Part shown: positions 11,876 through 23,330 of the stretch, piece by piece
How positions within the stretch are numbered: position 1 is the stretch's first letter
Layout: every line of letters begins with the position of its first letter
From: Chlorocebus sabaeus
Taxonomy: Eukaryota > Chordata > Mammalia > Primates > Cercopithecidae
Length of the DNA: 64,000 nucleotides
Assembly: GCF_047675955.1 (NCBI RefSeq)
Contig: NC_132925.1
Location: forward strand, 74,157,622 to 74,221,621
Direction: 5' to 3'
The notes under the pieces: model-generated
What the model was told of the DNA's origin: nothing
Seen by the model: only the letters and a program-made list of their open reading frames with translations
The model's database searches: none
Program-made: the position numbers and the translations under genes

Positions 11876-12470
11876 AATAGCTCCACTGCAGTATAAACCA
11901 TTTGTTGTTGCCCTAATAAATGGACTTTTCCTACAACTATAATCATTTTTTGAAGAAATTGTGTGCTAAAGCAGAATCACCTGAAAGCGTGATCAGTTCA
12001 GAATCCTTATGCAAGTTCTCCTCAGCATTGACAATTTGAAATGTATTTCAGTGTCAATTCTAATTGTAATGAAATACCATTCTTCGACCTTCTGGATGTG
12101 GATGTAGCTGTGGAGCTCATGTAATACAGACAGGGAATTGTATTCTGCCCTCTCGGTCACAGATGGGTACATTAAGAAGACTGCAAAGTGTTCCCTCAGG
12201 AAACCTGGTTTCTTGACCACAAAGATTCTTTCTACTGAGCAACATTCCTTTTCGGATCTCTATCCTAGGAGGTAGAGATCAGTCCAAGCAGGGTCCCCTC
12301 ATCATCCATCACCTTGAAAAGATGCTTCTGATAAGAGTTGGCCGAAAACTCTCTAGCAGGTGAGAGAAAAATTTGGAGAAGCGACACATCTCAGTTATAT
12401 TAGGGGATCATTTTATGTTTAAATAATGACAGGAAAAATTTATACCATAAGTAAGTGCTAACGGAACCCT
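11640..12470. other. MAGI1: Intron with an isolated T26 run
   Basis: Unique-looking intron; a 26-nt T homopolymer at 11845-11870 has no Alu body attached. Nothing else was recognised. Confidence 0.5.
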
Positions 12471-13680
12471 ATCCAGAATATGTAAGAATATCTCTTTATC
12501 AAGAATAACTAGATAACCTAATAGGAAAACGTACAAGAAATGTGAACAGGCAAGTCACAGAAAGGAAAACATAAAAGACAATTTAAAAACTATAATAGAA
12601 TGTTCAGTCTCAGTTGTAATCAGTAATTATAAATTAATATAACACCAAGATATCATTTTATATTTAGTAGATTAGGAAACATTTATAAAGTTGGAATGTG
12701 CAGAAAAGAGTTAGTGGCAGCTGGATGGAATGCTAAGGTGGCCCTTGGCTGGCATCTGGGAACTTGCATTTCAGAGAATTTCTTCTATTCTAATAACCGA
12801 TAAGAGTGACTCACTATGTCTAGACTGTATGCCCAAATGCTATCATTTATACTTTTTTTTCCCGAGAGTCTGGAGATTTATTTTGTGCCAGGCAAAGGCT
12901 GCTTACCTGACCAACTCCCAGTAAAAGCCCTGGGCCCTGGGTGTCTAAGGAGCTTCTCTCGTGGGCAGCTTTTCACATGGTTTCTTTGGGGGATGTACAT
13001 GTGTCCTATGTGATGCCATTTGGAGAGGACACTTAGAAACTTAACACAGATTTTCTCTGAACTTTGTTCTGTGAGGCTTTTTCCTTTGCTGATTTCACTT
13101 TGTATCTTTTTGCTAGAATAAACCATAGCCATGAGTACAACTATATAACGAGTCCTCTGAATCTTCTTAGTGAATCATCCGGTCGGGAGTGGTTTTGGGG
13201 ACCTGAAAGATAGTGACAATAGCAAGTGTTGGCCTAAGTGTGGGAAAACAGGACTGCCAAAACTATTTATGGAAAGGCAAATTGGTACCACCATTTTGGG
13301 GATGAATTCAAAAATATTAAAGTAAATCGAAGATATCTATGTCCACTTTTAGGTTTAGATAATCTAAAGAGAAAAACCCCACACATTTGCTAAAAAAAAA
13401 AAGTTGGGGGAGGGAGGCATTACAGAGACTTTTATAGCAGCATTGTTTATATTGGAAATAGCTTAATTTTCTATGAAGGATAAATATATTTCGGTTTATT
13501 TTAATATTAAATTTTATACAACATTTAAAATAACAAAAATTACATCCATCAAACGTGATTAACATTCTGTAAACTCATATGGGTGAAAAAAAGCAGAGTT
13601 ATATTGCTGTAAATGTAAAAGACACAGAATTCCAGATGTATAGAGATAAGATACAGAAATATAAAATAATGGCAGATCAA
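12470..13680 (+). repeat. Ancient L1M (sense), interrupted by an LTR-like insert
   Basis: The left part (TATCCAGAATATGTAAGAAT... GTGAACAGGCAAGTCACAG) and the right part (ACTTTTATAGCAGCATTGTT... ATTGGAAATAGC) correspond to successive pieces of L1 ORF2 3' end and 3' UTR. The foreign segment between them is listed separately. Confidence 0.6.
12715..13205 (+). mobile_element. LTR-like insert (MaLR/ERVL-type solo LTR)
   Basis: This segment breaks an L1M and has LTR character: no coding frame, an AATAAA-like signal within GAATAAACCATAGCC followed by GAGTCCTCTGAATC and an end near GGGGACCTG. Subfamily and exact termini are not certain. Confidence 0.5.
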
Positions 13681-13767
13681 GAGAGCATCTAAGCCCCATT
13701 TTCCCCAGTTAAGATATAAAATTGTCTTACATTAAGCTCTGAACCCCTTTCTTGGAAAAAGCTCTAC

Positions 13768-14112
13768 ATATAGTCGTATGTTGCATAATGACTGGAATAC
13801 GTTCTGAGAAATGTGGTCTTAGGTGATTTAGTCGTGCACACATCACAGAGTGCACTTACATAAACCCAGTTGGTATAGCCTACTACACACACCTATGCTA
13901 TATAGTATAGCCCATTGCTCCTAAGCTACAATCTGCACAGCGTGTTACTTTCCTGAATACTGTAGGCATTTGTAACACAGTGGTAAGTATTTGTGAATCT
14001 AAACATATACAAACAGAGAGAAGGTACAGAAAAAATACAGTGTTGTAATTTTGGACCCATGGTACATATGGCTTTGACTGGAACTTTGCTATATGGTGTA
14101 TGACTGTATTTC
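13768..14112 (+). mobile_element. Tc1/mariner (Tigger-like) MITE fossil
   Basis: AGTCGTATGTTGCATAATGAC at the left and GGTGTATGACTG at the right are imperfect terminal inverted repeats flanked by TA. The internal TACATAAACCCAGTTGGTAT and TAAGTATTTGTGAATC are typical of this abundant non-autonomous family. Exact family name not assigned. Confidence 0.7.
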
Positions 14113-14115
14113 TGA

Positions 14116-14510
14116 CCTATATTCTCTTTTCTATTTACAAAACAAATCTTGAATTTCAGAGAAAGTGAAGATGCTATGACAAACTGTCTTCCAACTTATT
14201 TTATTGGCTCACTGCCCTTGAAATTAGGAGACGATTTATAGATATGTCCCTTGAATAACTGGCAATTAATTTGATATTAGATGCCAAAATGTACAGTATT
14301 TTTAATAAAATGTGAAGGTTGAGGCTTTTCATGTCCAAATGTGATGGAACTCAAAGTAAATGTTAACTGGCAGCATAGTAAACCCTGTCCTTTTGCACAT
14401 CTGCAGTAGAGGGGGGTTTTAGTTTGTTGACCATAAACCCTAGCTACCTTGGTTAGTTTGAGTATAAGCTTAGGTGTAAACCAAGAGCTTATACTTAAGA
14501 ATGCCTTCTA
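14116..14510. other. MAGI1: Intron, nothing recognised
   Basis: Unique-looking intron with no supported element. Confidence 0.45.
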
Positions 14511-14809
14511 GGTGGGGCACGGTGGCTCACACTTGTAATCCCAGCACTTTGGGAGGCTAAGACAGGAGGATTGCTTGAGCCCAGGAGTTCAAGACCAGCC
14601 TGGGCAACATAGCAAGAACCTGTATCTACAAAAATTTAAAAATAGCTGGACATAATGGTGCATGCCTGTAGTCCCAGCTACTTGGGAAGCTGAGGCTGGA
14701 GGATTGCTTGAGCCTGAAAGGTCAAGGCTACTGTGAGCCATGATAACACCAATGCACTCCAGCCTGGGTGATAGGGTGAGACTCTGTCTCCAGAAAAATA
14801 AAAAAAATA
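14511..14809 (+). mobile_element. AluJ-like element (sense)
   Basis: GGTGGGGCACGGTGGCTC start, both arms, AluJ-type bases (GATTGCTTGAGCCCAGGAG, CAACATAGCAAGAACC) and an A-rich tail. Confidence 0.93.
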
Positions 14810-15150
14810 GAATGCTTTCCAATCTATATGCCCCTGGTTTATCTTGATAGTTACCACATATGATCCATAAGGATGTACAAATCTTTGTTATATATGTGAT
14901 AAAAAGATATTATATCTGAAAACTCCTTTGGAATGTTGCTTTTGATTTAAGCATTTTGGATATCATAGACATCTTTGCCGTGGCTCAAATGATAACTGTT
15001 AGTGTCTTTTTAATGTCAAGAACTCTTGTCACCTAAGAGAAATTTAAAACCCTACATTGCAGGCAATGGGAATTTTGCTGGTAAACGTTATTTTTTAACT
15101 CAATTTCTAGAGCGCCTTATACCTCAAGCTAGAGTTAGCAGGTTGAGATA
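14810..15150. other. MAGI1: Intron, nothing recognised
   Basis: Unique-looking AT-rich intron. Confidence 0.45.
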
Positions 15151-15184
15151 TCACATATCAGTGACTTACTAGTTTATTTCATTT

Positions 15185-15260
15185 CCTGAACTTCAGCTCC
15201 AGCACAATGCCTGGAATATATTAAGCACACACTAAATGTTTGTTAATGAGTTTACATAGG
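15185..15260 (+). repeat. L2/MIR 3' end fragment (sense)
   Basis: CAGCACAATGCCTGGAATAT and ACACACTAAATGTTTGTTAATG are the conserved 3' tail motif. Confidence 0.55.
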
Positions 15261-15507
15261 TCTACACTATTTTAGCACAAATAGATTTTTATTCACTTCT
15301 AAAAACACTAGAAATATCCTTTCATCCAAATCTCCATAAGTCTTTATTTTGTTTCTAGCTATTTCTAAGCCAATAGAATAAATTTTGTTTGCATGGATTT
15401 TTTTTTTCTTAAAAGAGTAAGAGTTCATGTTTGGACTGATTTTCTTTCTTTGGCCCCTCACCTCAACAATCATCCATTCAACAACATAACAATTATAATT
15501 TCCATCT

Positions 15508-15720
15508 TTCACTGAGTGCTTTCTTTTTGCCAGGCACTGTCTGAATGTATCGTCCCATTTAATCCTCACAACAATCTTGTGACAGAGCTAATATTACATC
15601 AGTGTTCTATTTTTACAGTTGAGGAAAGCAAGGTTCAGAGATTAAACCCTGTGCTCAGACTCACCAGCTGATAAACAGTTGAACCAGGATTCAGAAGTAG
15701 GCACGTCTGGCTTAACTACC
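15508..15720 (-). repeat. MIR (antisense)
   Basis: CACTGAGTGCTTTC, TTTAATCCTCACAACAATC, TTTACAGTTGAGGAAAGC and CTGGCTTAACTACC in antisense MIR order. Confidence 0.85.
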
Positions 15721-15829
15721 TAGATTTACTTTCTTTTTCCTTCGTTTCAACTCTCTAAAGAGAGAACTATGCAACCTGAACATTGACTCACACCTAGCAC
15801 TCATCCAATCATCCAATCATTATATGTAT

Positions 15830-17170
15830 TTTAAACTTTTGAAATCGATTTTATTGGTATAGCTTACATATAATAAAACATACTTGTTTGTGTATATAGT
15901 TCTGTGAATTTTGACAAATATATAAACCCATGTTATTAATCTTGATCAAGAATATTATATTGGGGCCAGGAGTGGTGGCTCACACCTGTAATCCCAGCAC
16001 TTTGGGACGCCGAGGTGGGCAGATCACTTGAAGGTGGAGTTCAAGACCAGCCTGGCCAACATGGTAAAACCCCATCTCTACTATAAATATGAAAACTCGC
16101 CACGCATGGTGGAAGATGCCTGTAATCCCTGCTACTCGGAAGGCTGAGGCATGAAAATCGCTTGAGCCTGGGAGGCAGAGGTTGCGGTGAGCTGAGATTG
16201 TGCCACTGCACACGAGCCTGGGCAACAAGATGAGGCTCCATCTCAAAAAAAGAAAATATTATATTGGCATCTCCTCCAGAATCTTCCCTTGTGCTCCCCA
16301 TTTTAAAAAACTGGTGTTGAAAATATTATATATTCACATAATATTACAAAAAATAATATAGAGGCCCCATGTATGGAATCCTGCATGTATAGAAATCATA
16401 TAGAAGTCCTTCACCCTGTTTTCCCCAATGGGAAAGACCCATAGATCCATAGATCTTATTCCCTTATGCCCTTTGCAATTAGTTTTTACTTACCTTCAGC
16501 TCTCTGTAACAACAAAACTGTTTTCTCTCACTATAAATTAGTTCGTTCCAAATTTTTTAGTGCATCCCCAAACTTTGTATATGAATGAAATCATGCAATA
16601 TTTTATCTTTTGTATCTGACTTCTTTTGCTTAACATTCTGTGTTTGAGATTCATCAGTATTAATGCATGCATTAGTAGTTTCTTTTAATTGCTGTATAGC
16701 ACCCCAGTGCTTGATTATACCACAGTTTGCTTATTCATTCACCTTCCGATGGACATTTGGATTGTTTCCAATTTTTGGCTATTTGTAAGTAAAGTTGCTG
16801 TGAAGATTCATCTGCAAGATTTTTTTTATGGACTTGTTTTCATTTCTCTTATGTAAGTAACGGTGGAATTGTTGGATCACTTGGCTATTTCTAAGATATT
16901 GACAAATTGTTTCCCTAAGAGGATGAACCATTTTGTATGCCTCCTAAACAATATATTTGAGTTCCCGTTTCTCTACAACCTTGCCAACACTTGATATTTT
17001 CAGTCTTTTTAATTTTTGTTATTCAAGTAGTTATTTAATAGGATCTCATTGTGATTTTATTTTTCCTCTAGTGACTAAGGATGTCTAACATCTTTTTATA
17101 TGCTTAATAGTCACATATATTCCATTGTGAACTGTCTGTTCAAACCTTGTGCTGATTTTTTTGGGGGGTA
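15830..17170 (-). repeat. L1M 3' half (antisense), interrupted by Alu
   Basis: Starts TTGAAATCGATTTTATTGG and continues through GATGGACATTTGGATTG, TTTTTGGCTATTTGTAAG, TTGCCAACACTTGATA and AATAGGATCTCATTGTG, the antisense order of L1M 3' UTR into ORF2. It is degraded, with no intact frame. The Alu at 15964 sits inside it. Confidence 0.8.
15964..16254 (+). mobile_element. AluS-like element (sense)
   Basis: GGCCAGGAGTGGTGGCTC start and an A-rich end. A 13-bp target-site duplication AATATTATATTGG lies at 15951-15963 and 16255-16267. Inserted in L1M. Confidence 0.93.
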
Positions 17171-18080
17171 GGTTCATGTGGCATGGCATGGGGGTATCTT
17201 CGTTCAGTAAATACTTGATGAAAGATCGAATGACTTAAGATTGGTTTGAATATGTGTATTTTCCTTTTGAGCACTTGAAACAGTACATATAATACCAAAT
17301 AAAATAGCTCAAACTGGGTTTTATTATCTATTTCAAAATGAGCAGGTGTAGCCAGAATCTTATATTGAACGTGATGTTAAAGATCAGTAGTTTCCTGCCC
17401 TAGGTAGGAAATACCATCATCTTAACCATCACTGTCATCCTCATGATTTACTCTTTTTGACCATAGGGAAGTTATTGTTTGAAGACATGAGTTTTATAGC
17501 TCACGTGACTCCTGGGTTGCTGCATTGTTTCTCTAAGGCTAAAAATGCTCTTACCTAATTTGTATCTTGTCTAAAAACGGAAAGACAGTCTCAGCCTAGT
17601 TAGTTTTAGCTGTCATTGAAGCATCTTTCTCCATTAAGAGTGAATGCTAGTTAGGTTGATCTACAAGCCTTCTGTTGATCCTGTAGACTGTAATTTGTGA
17701 TTATGAGTTTTTAAAATGTGTCTCTTTTCGATGACACATTTTTGTGATAATATCATATTTTTAGCTTTTCTTTTGTTCTGTTAAGTGTAGACAATTGCAA
17801 AGAAATAAATACAGACTAACTTAGATAACTATGCTTTAACAACAACAACAACAACGCAACATACATTTAGTGTTTGAAAAGCAACACAGGGTAGGGAGAT
17901 GTCTGTGTCTATGTCTATGTCTGTCTGTCTGTCTGTGTGATGAAGAGTGAAGTCTACATATTTATCCCCAGCTCAAGTCCTTTGTCCTAAATGAAATTGC
18001 TTTTAAAACTTTCTTATGATTCCTCCTATTAATACCCAGTCTCTCCTCCAAATTCATTTTTACAGAAAAGGAATCAGGCA
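17171..18080. other. MAGI1: Intron with short (AAC)n and (TGTC)n tracts
   Basis: Largely unique. Simple repeats are (AAC)n at about 17838-17855 and TGTCTA/TGTC units at about 17900-17938. Nothing else was recognised. Confidence 0.55.
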
Positions 18081-18780
18081 TTATGCACAGTTCCACACAT
18101 TTTCTCCCAATATCAACCCATGAAAATCTAGCTTATGCAAAAGTAGTTGTTATATGGATGAATTGTGCTTTAATTGCTCCCTTTTGGTTGTTACCAGGTT
18201 TTTGTTTTTATTTATTTACTGTCATTAAAAAAAGCTATATTAGGGCCAGGTGCAGTGACTCACACCTGTCATCCCAACACTTTGGGAGGCTGAGGCGGGC
18301 AGATCACTTGAGGCCGGGAGTTTGAGACCAACCTGTTCTACATGGTGAAGCCCTGTCTCTACTAATAATAGCTGGGTGTGGTGGTGGGTGCCTGTAACCC
18401 CAGCTAGTCAGGAGGCTGAGGCAGGAGAATCGCTTGAATCTGGGAAGCAGAGGTTCCCGTGAGCTGAGATCGCGCCACTGCACTCCAGCCTAGGTGACAG
18501 AGTGAGACTCCATTTCAAAAAATAAAAATTAAAAAAAGTTAAAAAACTATAGTAAATGCTCATGGAAATTTGAGGAGATTACAAGTATACCTGTAGAGTA
18601 AATTCCTACCAATCAAATCCCTGGTCAAAGAACATTTTATAATTTGATAGTTATTGCTGGATTGTCTTCTTTAAGGTTTCAGTAATTTACGCTTCTAGTA
18701 ATAGGGTCTACAAGTGTCGATGGCACATATTTAAATGTAATAGCCTATGTTAAACACTTTTGATATTTTGGCCTTCTAGT
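18080..18780 (-). repeat. L1M-like remnant (antisense), interrupted by Alu
   Basis: Left and right flanks of the Alu (AATCCCTGGTCAAAGAAC, TATTGCTGGATTGTCTTC) resemble the antisense L1M segment of form TTGCTGGGTCAAAGG...TTGCC. Degraded. Confidence 0.4.
18244..18537 (+). mobile_element. AluS-like element (sense)
   Basis: GGCCAGGTGCAGTGACTC start and an A-rich tail. An imperfect duplication of an AAAAAAGCTATATTA-like site flanks it. It ends about 480 bp before the MAGI1 exon. Confidence 0.93.
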
Positions 18781-18928
18781 ATGATGTGAGATAGGAGCTC
18801 CAAATTAATGCATTGCCAGTGCTGTTTTATCTTTATGACATTCTTGCTTGACTTTACCCTAGCAGAGGAAAATCTAAAGTACATCCTCCTAATGACTAGC
18901 GGTGGCAGGCTAGAATTGCATCCTGTGA

Positions 18929-19136
<208 letters not shown>

Positions 19137-19163
19137 AGCCAGACTTTGGCATCTCACTGCTGG

Positions 19164-19167
<4 letters not shown>

Positions 19168-19194
<27 letters not shown>
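19168..19194 (+). repeat. (GT)n tract next to the exon donor
   Basis: Thirteen GT units begin 38 nt downstream of the last exon base, preceded by GGGTGC. In the pre-mRNA this is a UG repeat in the window where intronic splicing regulators act. CELF proteins and TDP-43 are known UG-repeat binders; a role here is inference. Confidence 0.95.
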
Positions 19195-19198
<4 letters not shown>

Positions 19199-19329
19199 GT
19201 CCAGGGGAGAAAAAAGATCTCAACAACTGATTGTGGAACACCTGGTGGCTTGCCTACTGAGTGACTCCTTGACTCAAGTAAATCATAATTGATTTATAAT
19301 TGATGATCACAATTGAATAATACAGTGTC

Positions 19330-19540
19330 GTGGTGTGCCTGGGTTTCAGTCATTTCTCTGTAATGTGGGGCAAATTGTCTACCCTTTGTAAGGCCCACTT
19401 TTCGCATTAGTGGAAAGGACGTGTCAGTAATACCAGCTTCATGGAACTGCTATGAGGAGTCAATGAGATCAGGCACAGAAGGCGTTTTGTAAGATAATGA
19501 TGTGCTGTAAGCCTCCATAAATGTTAACCATTGCTCTTAT
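19330..19540 (+). repeat. MIR (sense, degraded)
   Basis: TGCCTGGGTTTCAGTC, TGGGGCAAATTGTCTACCC, ATACCAGCTTCATGGAACTG and CATAAATGTTAACCATTGC follow MIR order. Confidence 0.6.
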
Positions 19541-21330
19541 TAATGGAGTAGACAGGGCCAGCGGCCTTCAGACTGACCTTTGTGGAGACCCCCAGTGAAG
19601 AGAATACTCCAGTGGGCTCTTTCTTCCTTCCCAGGGTTCTCCTTTTGGTCAGCTTCATCAGATTCATAAGTCAGGATTTTATATAATTTTGTATGAAGAA
19701 ATGATTTCCACAGATAAAAAAATCCCAAACCCCCAAACCATTAGATTACATCAAATCTGAAAAAACAAGACACAGAACACAGGATCGCTGAAAGCAGAGT
19801 GTCTGTGTAAAGAAAAGCAGCCTGTCTGTCTGTCTGTCTGTCTGTGTATGGGTGGACAAATTGGCAGCTCCATTGTAGTGAAGTTTCACTGTGCTGTGGC
19901 ACACTGTGTTCCTGGTGGTTTAATTTCTTTTAAAATACGAGGAAAGAATGATTCTGGTTTCATTACTTAGAATTTTTCTTTCTCCTATTACCCAGTCCTT
20001 CAAAGTTTGGAATTTATTTTTCTAGAAATATCATTTTTTAAAACAGCAAAAGAAAGGAGGAATAATTTTATATTCAAGGTACCCTGTTTATTTCTATGTT
20101 TTGTTTGCTATAAATGGTTTGCTTTAAAAAAAAAAAAAAGCCTTGCAAATGATATGCTAGAGTGCTAACGTTTTCTGATACTACTGTGAAAGAACAAGCA
20201 GAACTAATCTAAGGCATTCTGTAGATTTGAAAAGACTTAGACTGTAGTTCTAGATGATAACCTCCATAGATCAGGTTCTAGAATAGCCCCTGGCTCTCTA
20301 TTTTACTCATAAATAAAACAGAAGCTCTGAGAGGAAAAGAAGTTTGCTACAAGTAACTTGGGACAGGGCCCCAAGATTGCCTCTGTCCATGGAGTGGCTA
20401 AGCTGCATTTGACGGAGAGGAGTGTGATGATGTGTTAATGTGAACTTGTGGTCCTCAGTTCTTTTAGTCTTTTAGCTTTGAAGTTGTAAACTGTAATCCT
20501 GGTAATACCTTCACAATAATGTATTATATTTTGGCTTAATAATAATTAATTCCTAATGCTAATCACATAGATGGGGCAGGGATTAGGGCATTCTATTTTT
20601 GTAAATCAAGAAACTGAGGCAATGAGGAAGCCAATAAAATGAAAGCCAAAGGTGATCCGGACTTTGAGTCGCCTGAGTTCATCATTGCCCTGCCTCTTCT
20701 GCACTGTCAGGCATTCCTCCTGTAGTAATGAAGTTTGAAGTTGGGAGTCTTTGGCACCCATTTTACAGATGAAGAAACAAAGTCACAGGGAGGGTCAGTA
20801 AGTGGCAGATCTGGTCTTTTTAACTCTTATGTCATCTAGGGCTGTTTTCATAGCTGCCCTGTAGCTGCCTCTGAAGTTACAGCACAGTAGGTTGAATACA
20901 ATTTTGCAGAAATCAGTAATTGCAGAATCATGATTGTTCTCTGTGTGATTTTTCCCCTACTTAGATTCCAATTTAAGAAATGGGGATGAAGCAAATGAGC
21001 GCACTATTTCTTGATGCATCTGTGGTGTTACCATGGTTACATTTTGGCATGCTCTCCCGTTTATTTTTTCCACTGATTTATTGGACCTGACTGTGAGCTA
21101 AATGGCTTGATTTTAAGCTTACCACTATGTAGGAATTGGGGCAAAAACGACCTCTGTCTTTTAAAAACAGTGGAAAAATCATGTTTGTTTTTGCTTGTAT
21201 AAAGCCCTTGGCATTGATGTTTTATGGCTGTGAAACCAGTAAATCAGGAATTTGGAAAGCAGAAATGGTGTTCCTACTAAAAGAGAAAACAGGTAACCAT
21301 TTTACACTTCCTTCATAAAATGGGAAGGAA
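19541..21330. other. MAGI1: Intron; (CTGT)n and A-run, otherwise unrecognised
   Basis: Contains a (CTGT)n tract at about 19819-19845 and an A14 run near 20126. A weak antisense MIR-core resemblance (CATTTTACAGATGAAGAAAC) occurs near 20758. No other supported element. Confidence 0.5.
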
Positions 21331-21339
21331 ATTCAGAAG

Positions 21340-21740
21340 AGGTCTGTTTTGGAGTCTGGTGGAGCGTGTGTGCCTTTGAACATGAGTAGACTGGGGCTGA
21401 CTTGGGATTCTTTCGACTTGTGTTCCTCTGGCCACATTTGTGTTTATTTTGATTCTTTGGCCCATGTGACTGGGAAAGCCAAGCTCTCCACCAGCCTGTT
21501 GTGCTAATGGATTAGGAAGCCGTGGATCTGGGGAATGGATTCTCTTGATGATGATGTAACTGTGCTGCAGGGAAATAGGCTCGTGTAATCTGTACGTTCC
21601 AGAACTTCCTGCCACTGACATTTCAGTGACTTCAGTATTTCGAGAAGAGATGACCTCATGAACAGGTGCTTGCAGTGGGGGTAGACTTCTTTCCCTGTAC
21701 ATTTTAGGAGGCTCATGGGTCATTGGCAATGAAGAAATAA
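21340..21740. promoter_or_regulatory. Candidate conserved non-coding element
   Basis: This stretch is repeat-free and of balanced composition. It contains TAATGGATTA at 21505-21514, a paired homeodomain-type site with a GGATTA half of OTX/PITX type, followed by GATGATGATGTAAC. A 138-codon open frame on the opposite strand has no recognised family and is not called as a gene. Conservation cannot be measured here. Confidence 0.25.
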
Positions 21741-21974
21741 AGCTCCTTCACTCTCAGGTTATTTTTAGTGTTGTCTTAATGTATTGGAGCTGTATGTGCA
21801 TCATAACACACTTTACCACTTAGGGCTCAGTTTATCTTAATTCTCTGGCAGAGGAAATGCAGATAATAGCACCCCTGTTTTATTGGCCAGAGATGAAGCA
21901 ACAAAATTGAACTTTCTCAAAATTGTACCATTTGAAATGCTGCATTACTAATTTCTCATCTGCTGCTATTTTAC

Positions 21975-22060
21975 TTTTCAAAATTTGTAACGGTGTTGTT
22001 GAGATATAATTCACATACCATACAATTTACCCATTTAAAGTGTTCATCCAGTGCTATTTT
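21975..22060 (-). repeat. L1M fragment (antisense)
   Basis: GTTGAGATATAATTCACATAC and CAATTTACCCATTTAAAGTG match the recurrent antisense L1M segment. Confidence 0.75.
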
Positions 22061-22229
22061 TGTTACGATTATTATTATTCTCGACTCCCCTTTTATTTTC
22101 CCTTTATTCAAGAACTTTTATTATTTCTACAGTAAGAAGAAAGGGTATGTTAGTTGAAATTTAATTATATTTGCCATTGAAAATACCCCTAGAAAAACCT
22201 CAACAGAAAAGAGATGCAGTTGCAGAATG

Positions 22230-22355
22230 AGTTCAGGAGCCTGCTGTGAAGTCTGAGGGCTGCTCTGCTGGCTGTGTGGCCTGGTACAAGTCACATAACC
22301 TCTCTGAATCTCGCTGACTCTTCAGTAAAATGGAAATAGTAGTACTGACTCAACC
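22230..22355 (+). repeat. MIR fragment (sense)
   Basis: GCTGTGTGGCCTGGTACAAG, TCACATAACCTCTCTGAATC and AGTAAAATGGAAATAG in MIR order. Confidence 0.8.
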
Positions 22356-22364
22356 GTTGTCTTA

Positions 22365-22500
22365 TCAGATACACATAGCAATCCTATAAGGTGAGTTTTA
22401 TTAAAGGAAACAGGTTCTGAGAGGTTACTAGTTTGCTTAAGGTCACACAGCAAGTAGCATGGTCAGGGTTAAACCAGTTCTTTGTAACTCCCAAGTTGGG
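22365..22500 (-). repeat. MIR fragment (antisense), head-to-head with the previous MIR
   Basis: AGCAATCCTATAAGGTGAG, GAAACAGGTTCTGAGAGG and AAGGTCACACAGCAAGTAGC are the antisense MIR core, directly abutting a sense MIR. Confidence 0.75.
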
Positions 22501-22894
22501 TATTATTAGTAATAGCCTGATTAGAGTAATATACAGACTATTGAGAGTAAAAGGAAAAAATATTTCTGATGGCTGAATTTAGAGCTCTAGTTGTTTAAAA
22601 TAATGACATTTTCTGTCTTGGGGTTGGGAGCAATGGCAGGCATAATACCTTAAAAATAAGTATATTCTCTCTGATGTTCAAGTAATTCACTGGTATGTAC
22701 AATATAATTTTAATTAATGATTTAGATTCAGAAAAATCATTACATGATTTTCTTAGCATATCTAGGTTTATCTTATTTTCCATTAGATCTTTTCTTTGTG
22801 TGCCTATAGAAAACCATAATAAATGGGTTTGCAATGCTTGTAAACATACCTACTTCTCTCATTCCTCAGAACCATCTAGCTAATATTTCTGTCT

Positions 22895-23330
22895 TTCTCC
22901 CCCTCTAGTTTTGTTCACATTCCCAACCCCTCCCAGTCTGCGCTTCAACCCTACAAACTTCATCTTCCAAACACACTGTGTCTTCTTATAAATGGGTACA
23001 TATTATTTTCTCCTATTCCGCCACTTATCTATCTGACCAGTTCACAGTCTTCTTTTTAAGTTTTAGCCAGATGCCACTTCCTCCACGAAGTCCTCCGTTG
23101 CTTCTGCAGATTGGGCCTGTTGCCGTCCTCCCCACTCCCCAAGCCACACTCTGTGACTTCCTTCATGCCTTTTTTGTGCCTGATTGTAGTGCCTGCTGCG
23201 TGCCTGCCTGTTCTAATTAGATTCCAACTTTCAGGAGTCAGGCAGCATATCTAACTGAGTGACCAGGCCACTCCTAGGTTTGTGCCTGGACTATAGGATA
23301 AATATTTGTTGAACAAATGAACAAATGAAG
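22895..23330 (+). repeat. L2 (sense)
   Basis: AGATGCCACTTCCTCCACGAAG, CATGCCTTTTTTGTGCCTG, ATTCCAACTTTCAGGAG and ATAAATATTTGTTGAAC follow L2 consensus order, ending at the characteristic AAATG tail. Confidence 0.8.

Noticed and set aside
12715..13205. Possible endogenous retrovirus with coding genes
   Set aside because: The segment is LTR-like only, about 0.5 kb; no gag/pol/env-type frame is present in or near it.
21313..21729. 138-codon minus-strand frame
   Set aside because: No recognisable domain, no exon-like boundaries and an overlapping alternative frame; more likely chance openness in a non-coding block.
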